From contig NZ_JAIVKM010000002.1 in the NCBI RefSeq assembly GCF_020523985.1, positions 124,001 to 188,000 on the forward strand: 64,000 nucleotides of DNA, given 5' to 3'. A program made the translations under genes and the position numbers. The DNA is from Mangrovibacter yixingensis. Its GTDB lineage: Bacteria; Pseudomonadota; Gammaproteobacteria; Enterobacterales; Enterobacteriaceae. The notes beneath the pieces are model-generated. The model worked only from the letters and a program-made list of their open reading frames with translations. It was not told the DNA's origin and ran no database searches. Shown here in pieces: positions 1 through 10,294 of this stretch. Numbering within the stretch: the stretch's first letter is position 1; the number at the start of each line of letters is the position of its first letter.

Positions 1-335
1 AACACATCATTCATCGCCGCTTTCCAGGCATCAGCAACGCGCTGTTCGCCAGGCTGGCCAATCAGGCTCATATAAAACCCGGTACGGCAGCCCATCGGGG
101 AAATATCAATGATTTCTACGCCATCACCATTGAGGTGATTACGCATAAAGCCAGCAAACAAGTGTTCAAGAGTATGAATGCCACGTTCTGGCATAACTTC
201 CTGATTCGGGATACAAAAACGCAAGTCGAATACGGTAATAGTATCGCCATGCGGCGTATGCATCGTTTTCGCTACACGTACCGCTGGTGCGCCCATACGG
301 GTATGGTCAACTGTGAAGCTATCCAACAATGGCAT
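1..335 (-). CDS. luxS: S-ribosylhomocysteine lyase LuxS (partial, C-terminus beyond left edge)
   Basis: LuxS cleaves S-ribosylhomocysteine to homocysteine and DPD, the precursor of autoinducer-2, as part of the cytosolic activated methyl cycle. The frame starts at an ATG at 335 and gives [14 protein letters not shown]-like sequence. The metal-binding HTLEH motif and the catalytic cysteine in SPMGCRTG are both visible. About 111 codons of a usual 171 lie in the window, so the third metal ligand is outside it. A very strong ribosome site (GGAGGTGATC) sits six bases before the start. The 5' leader runs antisense to the MicA small RNA, as in E. coli. Confidence 0.97.
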   Translation of the reverse strand, partial: MPLLDSFTVDHTRMGAPAVRVAKTMHTPHGDTITVFDLRFCIPNQEVMPERGIHTLEHLFAGFMRNHLNGDGVEIIDISPMGCRTGFYMSLIGQPGEQRVADAWKAAMNDV

Positions 336-374
336 CTGATCACCTCCGATAAGTGATTTTTTTAAAAATAAACT

Positions 375-401
375 GAACTATTAATTCCGGGGCGAGTCTG
401 A
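375..401 (+). promoter_or_regulatory. sigma-E promoter of micA
   Basis: The -35-like GAACTA (375-380) and -10-like TCTGA (397-401) are 16 bases apart, and the conserved MicA 5' end begins seven bases later. This fits the known sigma-E dependence of micA. It is a motif match only. Confidence 0.75.
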
Positions 402-407
402 GTATAT

Positions 408-480
408 GAAAGACGCGCATTTGTTATCATCATCCCTGTCCTTAGAGATGAATTATTTGGCCACAGTAATGTGGCCTTTT
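408..480 (+). ncRNA. micA: MicA small regulatory RNA
   Basis: MicA is an Hfq-dependent, envelope-stress small RNA that represses ompA and other outer-membrane mRNAs. The sequence starts GAAAGACGCGCATTTG, the conserved seed region, and ends in a GGCCAC/GTGGCC hairpin followed by TTTT. It lies between gshA and luxS, divergent from luxS, exactly as in E. coli. The middle stem differs from the E. coli sequence only in its loop region. Because the luxS leader is transcribed across it, the two RNAs can form a duplex. Confidence 0.93.
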
Positions 481-484
481 CTTT
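459..484 (+). terminator. Intrinsic terminator of micA
   Basis: A six-pair stem GGCCAC/GTGGCC with loop AGTAAT (459-476) is followed by TTTTCTTTT. On the opposite strand it follows the gshA stop codon but lacks a T run, so it mainly serves micA. Confidence 0.85.
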
Positions 485-488
485 TGGT

Positions 489-2063
489 TCACGCCTGACG
501 AGCAAGCAGAGCCTCAAATGTTTCGCTATCGCTTTCTTCCAGCACTTTCTGGCGCGTTACAGACGCATCACGTTCACGGTCAAAATCAGCCTGAGTGAGA
601 ATCTCCAGCGGTTCCTTCATTAATAACTCGCGGTAATGAGCAGCCAGCGCTTTACCTGTACCACCAATACCATTATCGATCATAGATCGTAAAATACGCG
701 CTGAATAGGTTAAATCTGGGTTCTCAAAGCTGGCAACCAACTGATCGCAAACATTCTGATAATCCGGAGTGCCCGCCATGTTATCCAGGGTTTGAGCCAC
801 ACGGCGCAAATCAGCGAACAACGCCATACCTAATTCTTTCAGCGAGTGCTGTGTTGCCTGGCAGCCCGTTTCCAGCATGTCAAACATATCCAGCATCAGG
901 CCCGGTTTGCGCCCTTCGATAATAACCTTGTTCCAGTTTTTACGGGTGCATGCCAATTCATCCTTGTTCATTTCTGGCGCATCAGCAAGCACACACCAAA
1001 TCATAAACAAGTCGAGGAAACGTACCTGGTTTTCATCCACACCAATGGGCGAGAAGGGGTTAATATCGAGCGAACGTACCTCAATATACTCCACACCACC
1101 GCGCAACAGCGCATCTGAAGGCGATTCACCCGGCCGGGTAACACGCTTGGGCCGAATCGGGGCATACAGCTCATTTTCAATCTGCAAAATATTGGTATTC
1201 AGCTGTAACCACTGACCATTCTTTTGCAGCCCCAATTCGCTGTATTCCAGTGAAGGAGTATGGATAGCCTGTTTCAGGTTCTCAACATAGCTTGAAAGGT
1301 GGTTGTAAGTGATATTCAGCTGGCTCTGGGATTTATTGGTATACCCCAGGTCGCTCAGACGTAGCGATGTACCATATGGCAGGTAATACAAGCCATTTTC
1401 TGTCTGCTCAAAAGGCAATGCGCTCGGTTTTCCTTGCAGGAACGAAGAGCAAATCGCCGGTGATGCCCCAAACAGATAAGGAATGACCCAGCCGAAACGG
1501 TAGTAATTACGAATCAGGCGGAAATAGCCTTCTGAAATGGCATCTTTGCCACTCACGTCATCGGAAATGCCAGCCCTCGCTTGCCAGAAAGACAACGGCA
1601 GCGAAAAGTTATAATGCACCCCCGAAATAGTTTGCATCAATGCACCGTAACGGTTTTTCAGCCCTTCACGGTAGAGTGTTTTGAAACGGCCAATATTAGA
1701 ACTGCCATACTGTGCCAGTTCAATCTCCTGCCCATTTTCAATAAAACACGGCATACTCAACGGCCACATCCGTTCATCACCAATGTTGTTAGCAGTATGA
1801 CGGTGTAAATCCCGCATAAAGAGCAGCATATGGTCAATGTCACGGTCTACTGGGGTAATAAACTCCAGCAGGGCTTCAGCAAAGTCCGTGGTAATCCATT
1901 TATGTGTCAGCGCAGCACCAAGACGTTCCGGATGCCCTGTTGTGGCAAGTGAGCCATCAGGTGCAACGCGCAGTGTTTCACGTTCCAGCCCACGGCGAAT
2001 ACCCTCAACCGCTTGTGGATGTTGTTCAAGCCAGGCTAATGCCTGTGATACGTCAGGGATCAA
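489..2063 (-). CDS. gshA: Glutamate-cysteine ligase
   Basis: GshA joins L-glutamate and L-cysteine using ATP, the first and rate-limiting step of glutathione synthesis in the cytosol. The 524-residue product aligns along its length with enterobacterial GshA (about 518 residues), including [10 protein letters not shown] near the N-terminus, HYNFSLP, and [10 protein letters not shown]. The start is TTG at 2063, the same rare start used in E. coli. It is supported by GGGAGG five bases before it. The weak start probably limits expression. The C-terminal third is a few residues longer than in E. coli. Confidence 0.97.
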   Translation of the reverse strand: MIPDVSQALAWLEQHPQAVEGIRRGLERETLRVAPDGSLATTGHPERLGAALTHKWITTDFAEALLEFITPVDRDIDHMLLFMRDLHRHTANNIGDERMWPLSMPCFIENGQEIELAQYGSSNIGRFKTLYREGLKNRYGALMQTISGVHYNFSLPLSFWQARAGISDDVSGKDAISEGYFRLIRNYYRFGWVIPYLFGASPAICSSFLQGKPSALPFEQTENGLYYLPYGTSLRLSDLGYTNKSQSQLNITYNHLSSYVENLKQAIHTPSLEYSELGLQKNGQWLQLNTNILQIENELYAPIRPKRVTRPGESPSDALLRGGVEYIEVRSLDINPFSPIGVDENQVRFLDLFMIWCVLADAPEMNKDELACTRKNWNKVIIEGRKPGLMLDMFDMLETGCQATQHSLKELGMALFADLRRVAQTLDNMAGTPDYQNVCDQLVASFENPDLTYSARILRSMIDNGIGGTGKALAAHYRELLMKEPLEILTQADFDRERDASVTRQKVLEESDSETFEALLARQA

Positions 2064-2254
2064 CTTGACCTCCCGCCTGTCAAAATTCTTCTGTTAAGCA
2101 TAATTGTAATGGTTGACGAATAAAGGTCACTCCTGGCAGGTAGTAATCCTGTTTGCCGGAAGCGAAAGTTAACAGGTAGGCCACACTGTTTTTGTGTGCA
2201 CTAACACCACACCCTTCCCTTTCGCACATCAACAACAATTACCAACCGGCTGGT

Positions 2255-2686
2255 TTACCCTTGCCACCATGCCATCCCTTGTACTGTTACCAGCATGATA
2301 AATACATAACGCAGTGCCTTACCCAGGCACAACCAGAGAACTACAGGCCCCCAGGACATACGTAGCCATCCGGCCATCAAACACAGCAAATCCCCAATCA
2401 ACGGCAACCAACTCAATAGTAGCGTAACGGGGCCAAAACGATTTAACCACTGTAAGGCTCTGTCATGCCGATGGCTGGTTTTCCGTAAAGGAAACAGGCG
2501 CCCTAGAATAACGTTTGTCAGACCGCCAAGGCTATTGCCGATTGATGCGGTTATGACTAATAACCAGGGGGAACTTTTTCCGGCAAGTAATAACCCTGCC
2601 AGGACAGCTTCCGAGCTTCCTGGTAGCAATGTTGCACTCAGAAAGCTACTGGTAAATAAAGAGAGAACAGGTAACCAGTCACTCAC
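2255..2686 (-). CDS. yqaA: YqaA, DedA/SNARE-associated-like inner-membrane protein
   Basis: The protein has 143 residues (E. coli YqaA 142) with several hydrophobic segments and the SNARE-associated/VTT-type central region containing G-rich GNSLGGLTN. Its function is unproven; related DedA proteins support membrane lipid and proton-motive-force homeostasis. The start is GTG at 2686 and overlaps the yqaB stop codon in GTGA, so the two genes are translationally coupled. Confidence 0.9.
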   Translation of the reverse strand: MSDWLPVLSLFTSSFLSATLLPGSSEAVLAGLLLAGKSSPWLLVITASIGNSLGGLTNVILGRLFPLRKTSHRHDRALQWLNRFGPVTLLLSWLPLIGDLLCLMAGWLRMSWGPVVLWLCLGKALRYVFIMLVTVQGMAWWQG

Positions 2687-3249
2687 AGTGTGCGAACATC
2701 CACAACGGCCATTCCTGCGCGTTGCGCTGCTTCAATGCCAAAATCGGCATCTTCGAATACGATGCATTTACCTGCCGACACGCCCATTAATTCTGCACAG
2801 CGTAAAAAAGTGTCGGGTGCTGGTTTATGATGCTCGACGTCATCAGCGGTTACTACTGCATCAAAATACTGGCGCAACCCCAGATGATTTAACAGCAACT
2901 CGGCCACCCGGCTTTCACTACCTGTCCCCACAGCCATCGGCTTTTTGCCGTACCAGGCTTTTACCACATCAATTAAAGGTAATGGTGTCACGCTGTCCAG
3001 CAACATTGTTTTGACCAGTGCCGTTTTTTCATCTGCCAGCGCATGAGGGGAAAGCGAGCCATTATTCCAGTTGATAATCGCCTCGGCGATTTGCCAGGTA
3101 GGTGCGCCATTCAGGGCAATAATGGCCTGGTCATCCAGCTGCATATCATAGCGAGCCAGTACGGTACGCCAGGCTTTACGATGCGTGGGCTCTGTATCCA
3201 GAATGGTGCCATCCATATCAAATATCAGGCCATCATACTGTGTATACAT
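2683..3249 (-). CDS. yqaB: YqaB, HAD-family fructose-1-phosphate/6-phosphogluconate phosphatase
   Basis: This is a small cytosolic sugar-phosphate phosphatase of the HAD superfamily. Motif I is FDMDGTILDT with both catalytic aspartates, the cap follows, motif II is VGTGSE, and the DADFGIEAA region supplies the acidic motif. The frame is open 32 codons further upstream, but the ATG at 3249 has GGAGG five bases before it and gives the family length of 188 residues. It forms an operon with yqaA. Confidence 0.93.
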   Translation of the reverse strand: MYTQYDGLIFDMDGTILDTEPTHRKAWRTVLARYDMQLDDQAIIALNGAPTWQIAEAIINWNNGSLSPHALADEKTALVKTMLLDSVTPLPLIDVVKAWYGKKPMAVGTGSESRVAELLLNHLGLRQYFDAVVTADDVEHHKPAPDTFLRCAELMGVSAGKCIVFEDADFGIEAAQRAGMAVVDVRTL

Positions 3250-3521
3250 CGAAACCTCCGGCAAGATGAAAAGAGAGGCTACTTTAGCGCACCTGGTAAT
3301 ATTTGTCGCTGCCAAAGGTGTATTAGCCGCATTTACCTGCCGCATTAACCTTTTTAATAAAAAGGGAATTCTGTTTTATATAAACAGTGGCCAAAGCAGC
3401 AAAGCGCATCTGGGAAGCATAAGGGATATAGCATAGAAATAAAGCAGGCAAGCAGAAACCGATGAGTTTAAAACGGTGAATAATTTTTGGAGGTAATAGG
3501 ATATTCAGGAAGGAAAGAAGA

Positions 3522-3598
3522 TGGTGCATCCGGGAGGATTCGAACCTCCGACCGCTCGGTTCGTAGCCGAGTACTCTATCCAGCTGAGCTACGGATGC
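3522..3598 (-). tRNA. tRNA-Arg (anticodon ACG), copy 1
   Basis: On the minus strand a 77-base tRNA including encoded CCA starts GCATCCGTAGCTCAG. The anticodon loop CTACGAA gives ACG and the T arm is GGAGG-TTCGAAT-CCTCC. It is identical to the other two copies here. It corresponds to the argVYZQ group downstream of serV in E. coli. Confidence 0.97.
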
Positions 3599-3636
3599 AT
3601 CGGGTATAACATAAAACTGGTGCATAAAAGTAGAAA

Positions 3637-3713
3637 TGGTGCATCCGGGAGGATTCGAACCTCCGACCGCTCGGTTCGTAGCCGAGTACTCTATCCAGCT
3701 GAGCTACGGATGC
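3637..3713 (-). tRNA. tRNA-Arg (anticodon ACG), copy 2
   Basis: Same 77-base sequence as copy 1, 38 bases upstream of it in the direction of transcription. It is expected to be processed from the same serV-arg precursor. Confidence 0.97.
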
Positions 3714-3806
3714 ATCGGAATAACTACTTTACTGCCAACCTTTATTACTGCTAAAGCAACAAAGGACATAACGCATTCTGAAAGGCCCTGCACTGCATTA
3801 CCTTTC

Positions 3807-3857
3807 TTACCATTGAGTTAACGATGGTAACCCCACGACCACTACACTGGTGTAGTG
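3807..3857. repeat. Two adjacent inverted repeats in the tRNA-Arg spacer
   Basis: TTACCAT/ATGGTAA (3807-3813 and 3824-3830) and CACTACAC/GTGTAGTG (3840-3847 and 3850-3857) form two stem-loops in the unusually long 179-base spacer between arg copies 2 and 3. They may be processing signals or the trace of a lost fourth tRNA copy. Confidence 0.5.
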
Positions 3858-3892
3858 CGTTTACTACCCGCTATTGGTGAGTAAACAAGAGA

Positions 3893-3969
3893 TGGTGCAT
3901 CCGGGAGGATTCGAACCTCCGACCGCTCGGTTCGTAGCCGAGTACTCTATCCAGCTGAGCTACGGATGC
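3893..3969 (-). tRNA. tRNA-Arg (anticodon ACG), copy 3
   Basis: Identical 77-base tRNA-Arg. It follows serV by four bases in the direction of transcription and is separated from copy 2 by 179 bases. Confidence 0.97.
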
Positions 3970-3973
3970 AAAA

Positions 3974-4066
3974 TGGCGGTGAGAGAGGGATTCGAACCCT
4001 CGATGCAGCTTTTGACCGCATACTCCCTTAGCAGGGGAGCGCCTTCAGCCTCTCGGCCATCTCACC
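3974..4066 (-). tRNA. serV: tRNA-Ser (anticodon GCT)
   Basis: A 93-base class II tRNA with a long variable arm and encoded CCA. The anticodon loop CTGCTAA gives GCT and the T arm is GAGGG-TTCGAAT-CCCTC. Its place between csrA and the Arg tRNAs matches E. coli serV. Confidence 0.97.
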
Positions 4067-4354
4067 ACACGCCTCTTGCGAGGAACCCCGAAGAACTTGT
4101 TTCTGCTCATCGGCGTTGCGTGGCGCACATATTACTTTCTGAGACTTATAAGTCAAACAATTTTTCCGGAGTTCTAATCGTTTGCACATTTCACAAACAA
4201 TTCGCCTGTTTTACCAGCGCGAAGTTGTTTTTTTACCCACAAATAAAGCCCGTCACCTCATTTACAGTGCGGTAATGCTATTGCATTAAAGGAATAAAAA
4301 GAGAAATGGCAAATAACAAAAACGCAGGAAAAGCCCATTAGCGGCAATGAAGGG

Positions 4355-4381
4355 AGCGCCTCGCACCAAATGCGAGACGCT
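4355..4381 (-). terminator. Probable terminator after csrA
   Basis: An 11-base stem AGCGTCTCGCA/TGCGAGGCGCT with a five-base loop begins six bases after the csrA stop. The following T content is poor, so efficiency is uncertain. Confidence 0.55.
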
Positions 4382-4386
4382 TTAGA

Positions 4387-4572
4387 TCAGTAGCTGGACT
4401 GTTGTGACTTTTCAGCCTGGATACGCTGGTAAATCTCTTCACGGTGTACAGAAACTTCTTTCGGGGCATTCACACCAATGCGCACCTGGTTACCTTTTAC
4501 CCCAAGAACTGTCACGGTTACCTCATCACCAATCATGAGGGTTTCACCAACTCGACGAGTCAGAATCAGCAT
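4387..4572 (-). CDS. csrA: Carbon storage regulator CsrA
   Basis: CsrA is a 61-residue homodimeric RNA-binding protein. It binds GGA motifs in mRNA leaders to control glycogen, motility and biofilm genes, and is titrated by CsrB/CsrC. The sequence [20 protein letters not shown] through the R44 region (VSVHREEI) appears identical to E. coli CsrA. The leader AAGGAGCAAAGA overlaps the ribosome site with a GGA motif, consistent with the known autorepression. The upstream alaS gap (4573-4805) presumably carries the csrA promoters. Confidence 0.98.
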
Positions 4573-4805
4573 TCTTTGCTCCTTGAAAGATTAAAAGAGT
4601 CGGGTTGCTTGTACCCCGGCCTATCCATCATATAACGAGTACCGCCATGGATGACAAACACATATGTGTCAGAAGTCATTGCACAGCCTGCTGTTACTTA
4701 GTTTAGCCGATATACGACACTTCAACCCGACTTTATCATTTTTGCCAGCGCGTTAAAGTCTTAGCGCCATTTATTCACAAAATGGCGCACGTTACGCTTA
4801 TAATT

Positions 4806-7433
4806 TTACAGTTTGGCTGCTACCCAGCTTTCAACACTGGCCAGCGCACCAGGCAGCGCCTGGACATCAGACCCACCGGCCTGAGCCATATCTGGGCGGC
4901 CACCACCTTTACCACCAACTTGCTGTGCAACCATGCCGATCAGCTCACCCGCTTTAATACGGTCGGTCAGATCTTTAGATACCCCGGCAATCAACGAAAC
5001 TTTCCCTTCTGCAGCCGTCCCAAGGACAATCACAGTGGAACCCAGTTGATTTTTGAGGTCATCTACCATAGTGCGCAACATTTTCGGTTCAACATCGCTC
5101 AACTCGCTCACTAACAGCTTAATGCCTTTCACATCGATAGCTTTGCTGGACAGGCTGGCACTTTCTTGTACCGCCTGCTGAGCTTTCAGTTGCTGCAATT
5201 CTTTCTCAAGCTGACGTGTCCGGTCAATCACAGCGCGTACTTTATCGCCTAAATTGTGACTATCGCCTTTGAGCAATTGTGCTATATCTGCCAACTCGTC
5301 GTTTTGCGCGTGCATCATAGCCACCGCACCTTCGCCAGTAACAGCCTCAATACGGCGAACACCAGCTGCAGTACCTGATTCAGCAACGATATGGAACAAA
5401 CCGATATCCCCGGTCCTGCTGGCGTGAGTACCACCACACAGTTCAGTAGAGAAATCGCCCATGCTCAACACACGCACACGCTCATCGTATTTTTCACCGA
5501 ACAGCGCCATGGCTCCTTTCTCTTTTGCTGCGTCAAGGTCCATAACGTGGGTTTCAATCGGCAAATTACGGCGAATCTGAGCGTTAACAATATCTTCTAC
5601 CGCGCGGATCTCTTCCGGCTTCATCGCTTCAAAATGCGAGAAGTCAAAACGCAGAGCTTTATCGTTAACCAATGAGCCTTTCTGAGCGACATGGGTACCA
5701 AGCACCTGGCGCAATGCCGCATGCAATAAGTGAGTCGCAGAGTGGTTAAGGCGAATACGTGACCGGCGCGCTTCATCAACCTGGGCATTCACACTATCAC
5801 CCACTTTAAGCACACCCGCTACCACAGCGCCCTGGTGGCCAATTGCCTGGCCATATTTTTGCGTGTCAGACACTGCGAAAGTTGCATTAGCGGTTTTCAG
5901 CTCACCCGTATCACCAACCTGGCCACCGGATTCACCATAGAACGGGGTTTTATCCAGCACAACAACCGCATCCTGCCCAGCAGTAACTTGCTCTACTTGC
6001 TTACCATCGACAAACAGTGCAGTCACTTTGCCAGTCACGGCCAGTTCTTCATAGCCTTTAAATTCGGAGGCGTCATCAACGCGAATCATCGCATTGTAAT
6101 CCGCACCAAAACCGCTGGATTCACGGGCGCGGCGGCGTTGTGATTCCATCGCCGCTTCAAAACCCGCTTCATCAACTTTGATGTTGCGTTCACGGCACAC
6201 ATCAGCAGTCAAGTCCACCGGGAAGCCGTAGGTATCGTACAGGCGGAAAGCTGTTTCGCCATCCAGGGTATCCCCTTTCAGTTGTGCCAGCTCTTCATCC
6301 AGCAGCGCCAGACCGCGTTCCAGTGTACGAGCGAATTGCTCTTCTTCCGTTTTCAATACTTGCTCAACCAAAGCTTGTTGGCGTTGCAAATCTTCACCTG
6401 CCGCGCCCATAACCAGAATCAATGGTGCAACCAGTTTGTAGAAGAAAGTGTCTTTCGCGCCCAGCATATTACCGTGACGAATTGCGCGACGAATAATACG
6501 GCGCAGGACATAACCACGGTTTTCATTGGATGGCGTTACACCATCAGCAATCAGGAATGCACAGGAACGAATATGGTCGGCAATCACGCGCAGTGATTTG
6601 CTGCCCAAATCCGTCGCACCAGTTACTTCAGCAACTGATTTGATAAGATTGCGGAACAAATCAATATCGTAGTTTGAATTCACATGTTGCAGAACAGCAG
6701 CAATACGCTCCAGGCCCATACCGGTATCGACCGAAGGCTTCGGCAACGGAATCATCTCCCCGTCAGCCTGGCGGTTAAACTGCATGAAGACGATGTTCCA
6801 GATTTCAATATACCGGTCGCCATCTTCTTCCGGGCTCCCCGGAGGCCCACCCCAAATATGGTCGCCATGATCATAGAAAATTTCTGAACATGGGCCACAA
6901 GGGCCGGTATCACCCATCTGCCAGAAGTTATCTGATGCGTATGGTGCGCCTTTATTATCGCCAATGCGAATAATACGCTCACGCGGAATGCCAACTTCTT
7001 TTTCCCAGATAGAATACGCCTCGTCGTCACTTTCATAGACGGTTACCCAGAGGCGGTCTTTGGGCAGATTGAACCACTGCTCACCAGTCAGCAGTTCCCA
7101 GGCGAACTGGATAGCATCATGCTTGAAGTAATCACCAAAGCTGAAGTTACCCAGCATTTCGAAGAAAGTATGATGGCGTGCAGTATAACCTACGTTTTCG
7201 AGGTCATTATGTTTACCACCGGCACGCACACAACGCTGCGCGGTTGTCGCACGCGAGTAGTTACGTTTATCAAGACCAAGGAAAACATCCTTGAACTGGT
7301 TCATCCCGGCGTTGGTAAACAGCAATGTCGGGTCGTTATTTGGAATCAGGGAGCTACTTGCAACAACCTGATGTCCCTTGCTATGGAAAAAGTCGAGAAA
7401 CGCCTGACGGATCTCAGCGGTGCTCTTGCTCAT
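4806..7433 (-). CDS. alaS: Alanine-tRNA ligase
   Basis: AlaS charges tRNA-Ala and edits mischarged Ser and Gly. The 875-residue product (E. coli 876) has the class II catalytic domain at about 1-240 ([32 protein letters not shown]), the tRNA-recognition domain, the editing domain with [12 protein letters not shown] and CGGTH zinc-binding motifs, and the C-Ala domain with the glycine-rich [15 protein letters not shown]. The start ATG at 7433 has AGGA eight bases before it. It is a single gene between recX and csrA. Confidence 0.98.
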   Translation of the reverse strand: MSKSTAEIRQAFLDFFHSKGHQVVASSSLIPNNDPTLLFTNAGMNQFKDVFLGLDKRNYSRATTAQRCVRAGGKHNDLENVGYTARHHTFFEMLGNFSFGDYFKHDAIQFAWELLTGEQWFNLPKDRLWVTVYESDDEAYSIWEKEVGIPRERIIRIGDNKGAPYASDNFWQMGDTGPCGPCSEIFYDHGDHIWGGPPGSPEEDGDRYIEIWNIVFMQFNRQADGEMIPLPKPSVDTGMGLERIAAVLQHVNSNYDIDLFRNLIKSVAEVTGATDLGSKSLRVIADHIRSCAFLIADGVTPSNENRGYVLRRIIRRAIRHGNMLGAKDTFFYKLVAPLILVMGAAGEDLQRQQALVEQVLKTEEEQFARTLERGLALLDEELAQLKGDTLDGETAFRLYDTYGFPVDLTADVCRERNIKVDEAGFEAAMESQRRRARESSGFGADYNAMIRVDDASEFKGYEELAVTGKVTALFVDGKQVEQVTAGQDAVVVLDKTPFYGESGGQVGDTGELKTANATFAVSDTQKYGQAIGHQGAVVAGVLKVGDSVNAQVDEARRSRIRLNHSATHLLHAALRQVLGTHVAQKGSLVNDKALRFDFSHFEAMKPEEIRAVEDIVNAQIRRNLPIETHVMDLDAAKEKGAMALFGEKYDERVRVLSMGDFSTELCGGTHASRTGDIGLFHIVAESGTAAGVRRIEAVTGEGAVAMMHAQNDELADIAQLLKGDSHNLGDKVRAVIDRTRQLEKELQQLKAQQAVQESASLSSKAIDVKGIKLLVSELSDVEPKMLRTMVDDLKNQLGSTVIVLGTAAEGKVSLIAGVSKDLTDRIKAGELIGMVAQQVGGKGGGRPDMAQAGGSDVQALPGALASVESWVAAKL

Positions 7434-7590
7434 AATTATCCTGAAATCAAGCTAACGGAGTCTTGTAAAACCACCATGATAAACGCTATTACGCTTTCAT
7501 GTGCGCTTTTACCGGGAAAAAAGTGGGAATAAGATATGTTTTCTTAGCGGGGAAGTAAAATCCCTATGCGTTCAGTTGGTAAAAATTCTG

Positions 7591-8271
7591 TCACAGCGCA
7601 TCATATTCTGAGTAAATCTGCTGTATCTCTTCCATGTAAAAACCACGATATTGCAGAAAACGCTGCACTTTTACTTTTTCCGGGAAGCCTGTGGGTAGCG
7701 GTATACCGAATTTACGCTGGGCGACATCCCGGGCCAGAGCACACCAGTCACCTTCAAAGGTGATGAAAGCGCTGTCAATATCTTCACGCGCTACGCCTTT
7801 TTGTTGCATTTCCTGGCGAATGCGCTGTGCTCCATACCCTTTACGGTAACGGCTTTCAATGAAACGCACAGCAAAACGGCTGTCATCGAGCCAGTTATGT
7901 TCACGGCATGCGTTAATAACCTGTTCAATCTCTTCTGGTTGAACCGTTGCTTGTTCCTGCTCTTTACTGAACCGGGAAGGTGTGGCGAGCTTACGGCGTA
8001 ACTCCAGTTCACTATGGTCACGCATAGCCAACATACGCACAGCGCGTTCCTGCAAACCTCGCACCCGTTCTTCAGGTGTTTTCGGGGCATTTTTTTTCTT
8101 TGCCGGGTGCTGCGCGGTTACATGTTGCTGGCCGCGGGTTGCCTTACCTGATGATACTTCCGTTTTACCATGCTGCTGGGGCGTGTTTTGCCAGCCTGGC
8201 TGTTCGCCAGAATCGCTGGGTTCAACTGGATCAGAAAACAGCTTGGGTGTGGATGTGGGGAAACGGGGCAT
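7591..8271 (-). CDS. recX: RecA regulator RecX with N-terminal extension
   Basis: RecX caps and destabilises RecA filaments. The conserved core starts near residue 70 (RGLQERAVRMLAMRDHSELELRRKL) and ends with the family tail VKVQRFLQYRGFYMEEIQQI. The 226-residue product is about 60 residues longer than E. coli RecX (166). The extra N-terminus is rich in Pro, Ser, Gln and Lys and looks disordered. The ATG at 8271 has AGGAG eight bases before it, and the next in-frame ATG lies inside the conserved core, so the long form is favoured. It is expressed by readthrough of the recA terminator. Confidence 0.88.
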   Translation of the reverse strand: MPRFPTSTPKLFSDPVEPSDSGEQPGWQNTPQQHGKTEVSSGKATRGQQHVTAQHPAKKKNAPKTPEERVRGLQERAVRMLAMRDHSELELRRKLATPSRFSKEQEQATVQPEEIEQVINACREHNWLDDSRFAVRFIESRYRKGYGAQRIRQEMQQKGVAREDIDSAFITFEGDWCALARDVAQRKFGIPLPTGFPEKVKVQRFLQYRGFYMEEIQQIYSEYDAL

Positions 8272-8302
8272 TGTGTGCGCTCCTAAAATTGTGTGCGCTC
8301 CA
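8272..8302 (-). repeat. Tandem duplication in the recX leader
   Basis: The block GGAGCGCACACAAT occurs twice in a row just before recX, so the ribosome site is duplicated. Only the copy next to the ATG is correctly spaced. Confidence 0.6.
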
Positions 8303-8334
8303 AAAATAGCTCAGGGCTGCCGAAGCAACCCTGA
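8302..8334 (-). terminator. Intrinsic terminator between recA and recX
   Basis: A ten-pair stem (TCAGGGTTGC/GCAGCCCTGA) closed by a TTCG tetraloop is followed by GCTATTTTT. It lies 150 bases after recA and 30 before recX, matching the known attenuating terminator whose readthrough yields recX. Confidence 0.9.
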
Positions 8335-8365
8335 CTATATTCACTACATTCATTCAAGGCGTTCA

Positions 8366-8416
8366 TTCCAAACAATTACTCCAAACAACTACTCCAAACA
8401 ATTATTCAAAATAACG
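8366..8416. repeat. 13-bp tandem repeats in the recA 3' region
   Basis: CCAAACAA recurs at 8368, 8381 and 8394, and a degenerate fourth copy sits at 8407, giving an exact 13-bp period with TTACT-like spacers. It would be transcribed in the recA 3' UTR before the terminator. Confidence 0.7.
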
Positions 8417-8486
8417 GCTCAGAACAATCATTCAAAACTGCTTGTATGTAACCGGAACGACACACATTTAACACAACACGTTGGGA

Positions 8487-9584
<1,098 letters not shown>

Positions 9585-9623
9585 CTATCTGCTGCGTCTC
9601 ACGAATGCTGTTTTGTTGAACTG

Positions 9624-9651
9624 ATTATACTGTACAATCATACAGTATCAA
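9624..9651 (-). promoter_or_regulatory. recA promoter with LexA (SOS) box
   Basis: On the minus strand the -35 TTGATA (9651-9646) and -10 TATAAT (9629-9624) enclose the operator TACTGTATGATTGTACAGTA (9647-9628). Its CTGT-N8-ACAG core is a full LexA consensus. The -35 hexamer overlaps the pncC stop codon at 9648-9650, so promoter and coding sequence abut. Confidence 0.95.
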
Positions 9652-10157
9652 GCAATTTGTAGAAAATCTTCCGCCAGGGTTTTAAGAGCAAAGGCTGTCG
9701 CCTGGCGGCGCACTGCTTCTCTGTCACCACTAAAACACTGGCGGCAGGCGGTTACCTTCCCGTTTTGGCCTGCAAAACCAAACCAAACAGTACCCACCGG
9801 TTTTTCCGCACTTCCACCACCAGGGCCTGCAATACCACTGACCGCAATAGCGAAAGAAGCTTCGGCCGCCTGCATGGCTCCCAGAGCCATTTCACGGACA
9901 ACCTGCTCGCTGACTGCGCCGTAACTCAGTAATGTTTCCGGGTGAACCCCAATCATTGCCTGTTTGGCGTCATTACTGTAAGTCACAAAACCACGCTCAA
10001 ACCAGGCGGAACTCCCGGCAATATCAGTAATGACTTTCGCAATCCAGCCCCCGGTGCAAGACTCGGCAGTCGTCAGCGTTGCGTTCTGTTGCAGCAGCGC
10101 TTCACCTACCTGTTCACTGAGCTGCATTAAAGCCTGGTCGCTCATTATGTTGCTCAT
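9648..10157 (-). CDS. pncC: Nicotinamide-nucleotide amidohydrolase PncC (CinA C-terminal type)
   Basis: PncC deamidates NMN to nicotinate mononucleotide in the pyridine nucleotide salvage cycle. The conserved TTAESCTGGWIAKVITDIAGSS segment and the GIAGPGGG loop identify the CinA-C family. The chosen ATG at 10157 has GGAGG four bases before it and gives 169 residues (E. coli 165). An upstream in-frame extension lacks a ribosome site. It lies directly upstream of the recA promoter, as in E. coli. Confidence 0.93.
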   Translation of the reverse strand: MSNIMSDQALMQLSEQVGEALLQQNATLTTAESCTGGWIAKVITDIAGSSAWFERGFVTYSNDAKQAMIGVHPETLLSYGAVSEQVVREMALGAMQAAEASFAIAVSGIAGPGGGSAEKPVGTVWFGFAGQNGKVTACRQCFSGDREAVRRQATAFALKTLAEDFLQIA

Positions 10158-10294
10158 TGTACCTCCACTTTTTTTGCGCTGGCTACGCGTACCAGCCCAT
10201 AGCAGCCGGAACGGTTCAACTCTGCGGGCTATGCCGAAAAACACGCCCGCAGCCAGGTATCCATTCTCGAAAGTGCTGCCCTTAGGGCACTATC

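Noticed and set aside
3250-3345. Longer YqaB start 32 codons upstream
   Set aside because: No ribosome site, no family similarity in the extra part, and the ATG at 3249 has GGAGG and gives the usual length.
3349-3365. CCTTTTTAATAAAAAGG as terminator of the tRNA operon
   Set aside because: The stem is nearly all A-T pairs and no T run follows in the direction of transcription.
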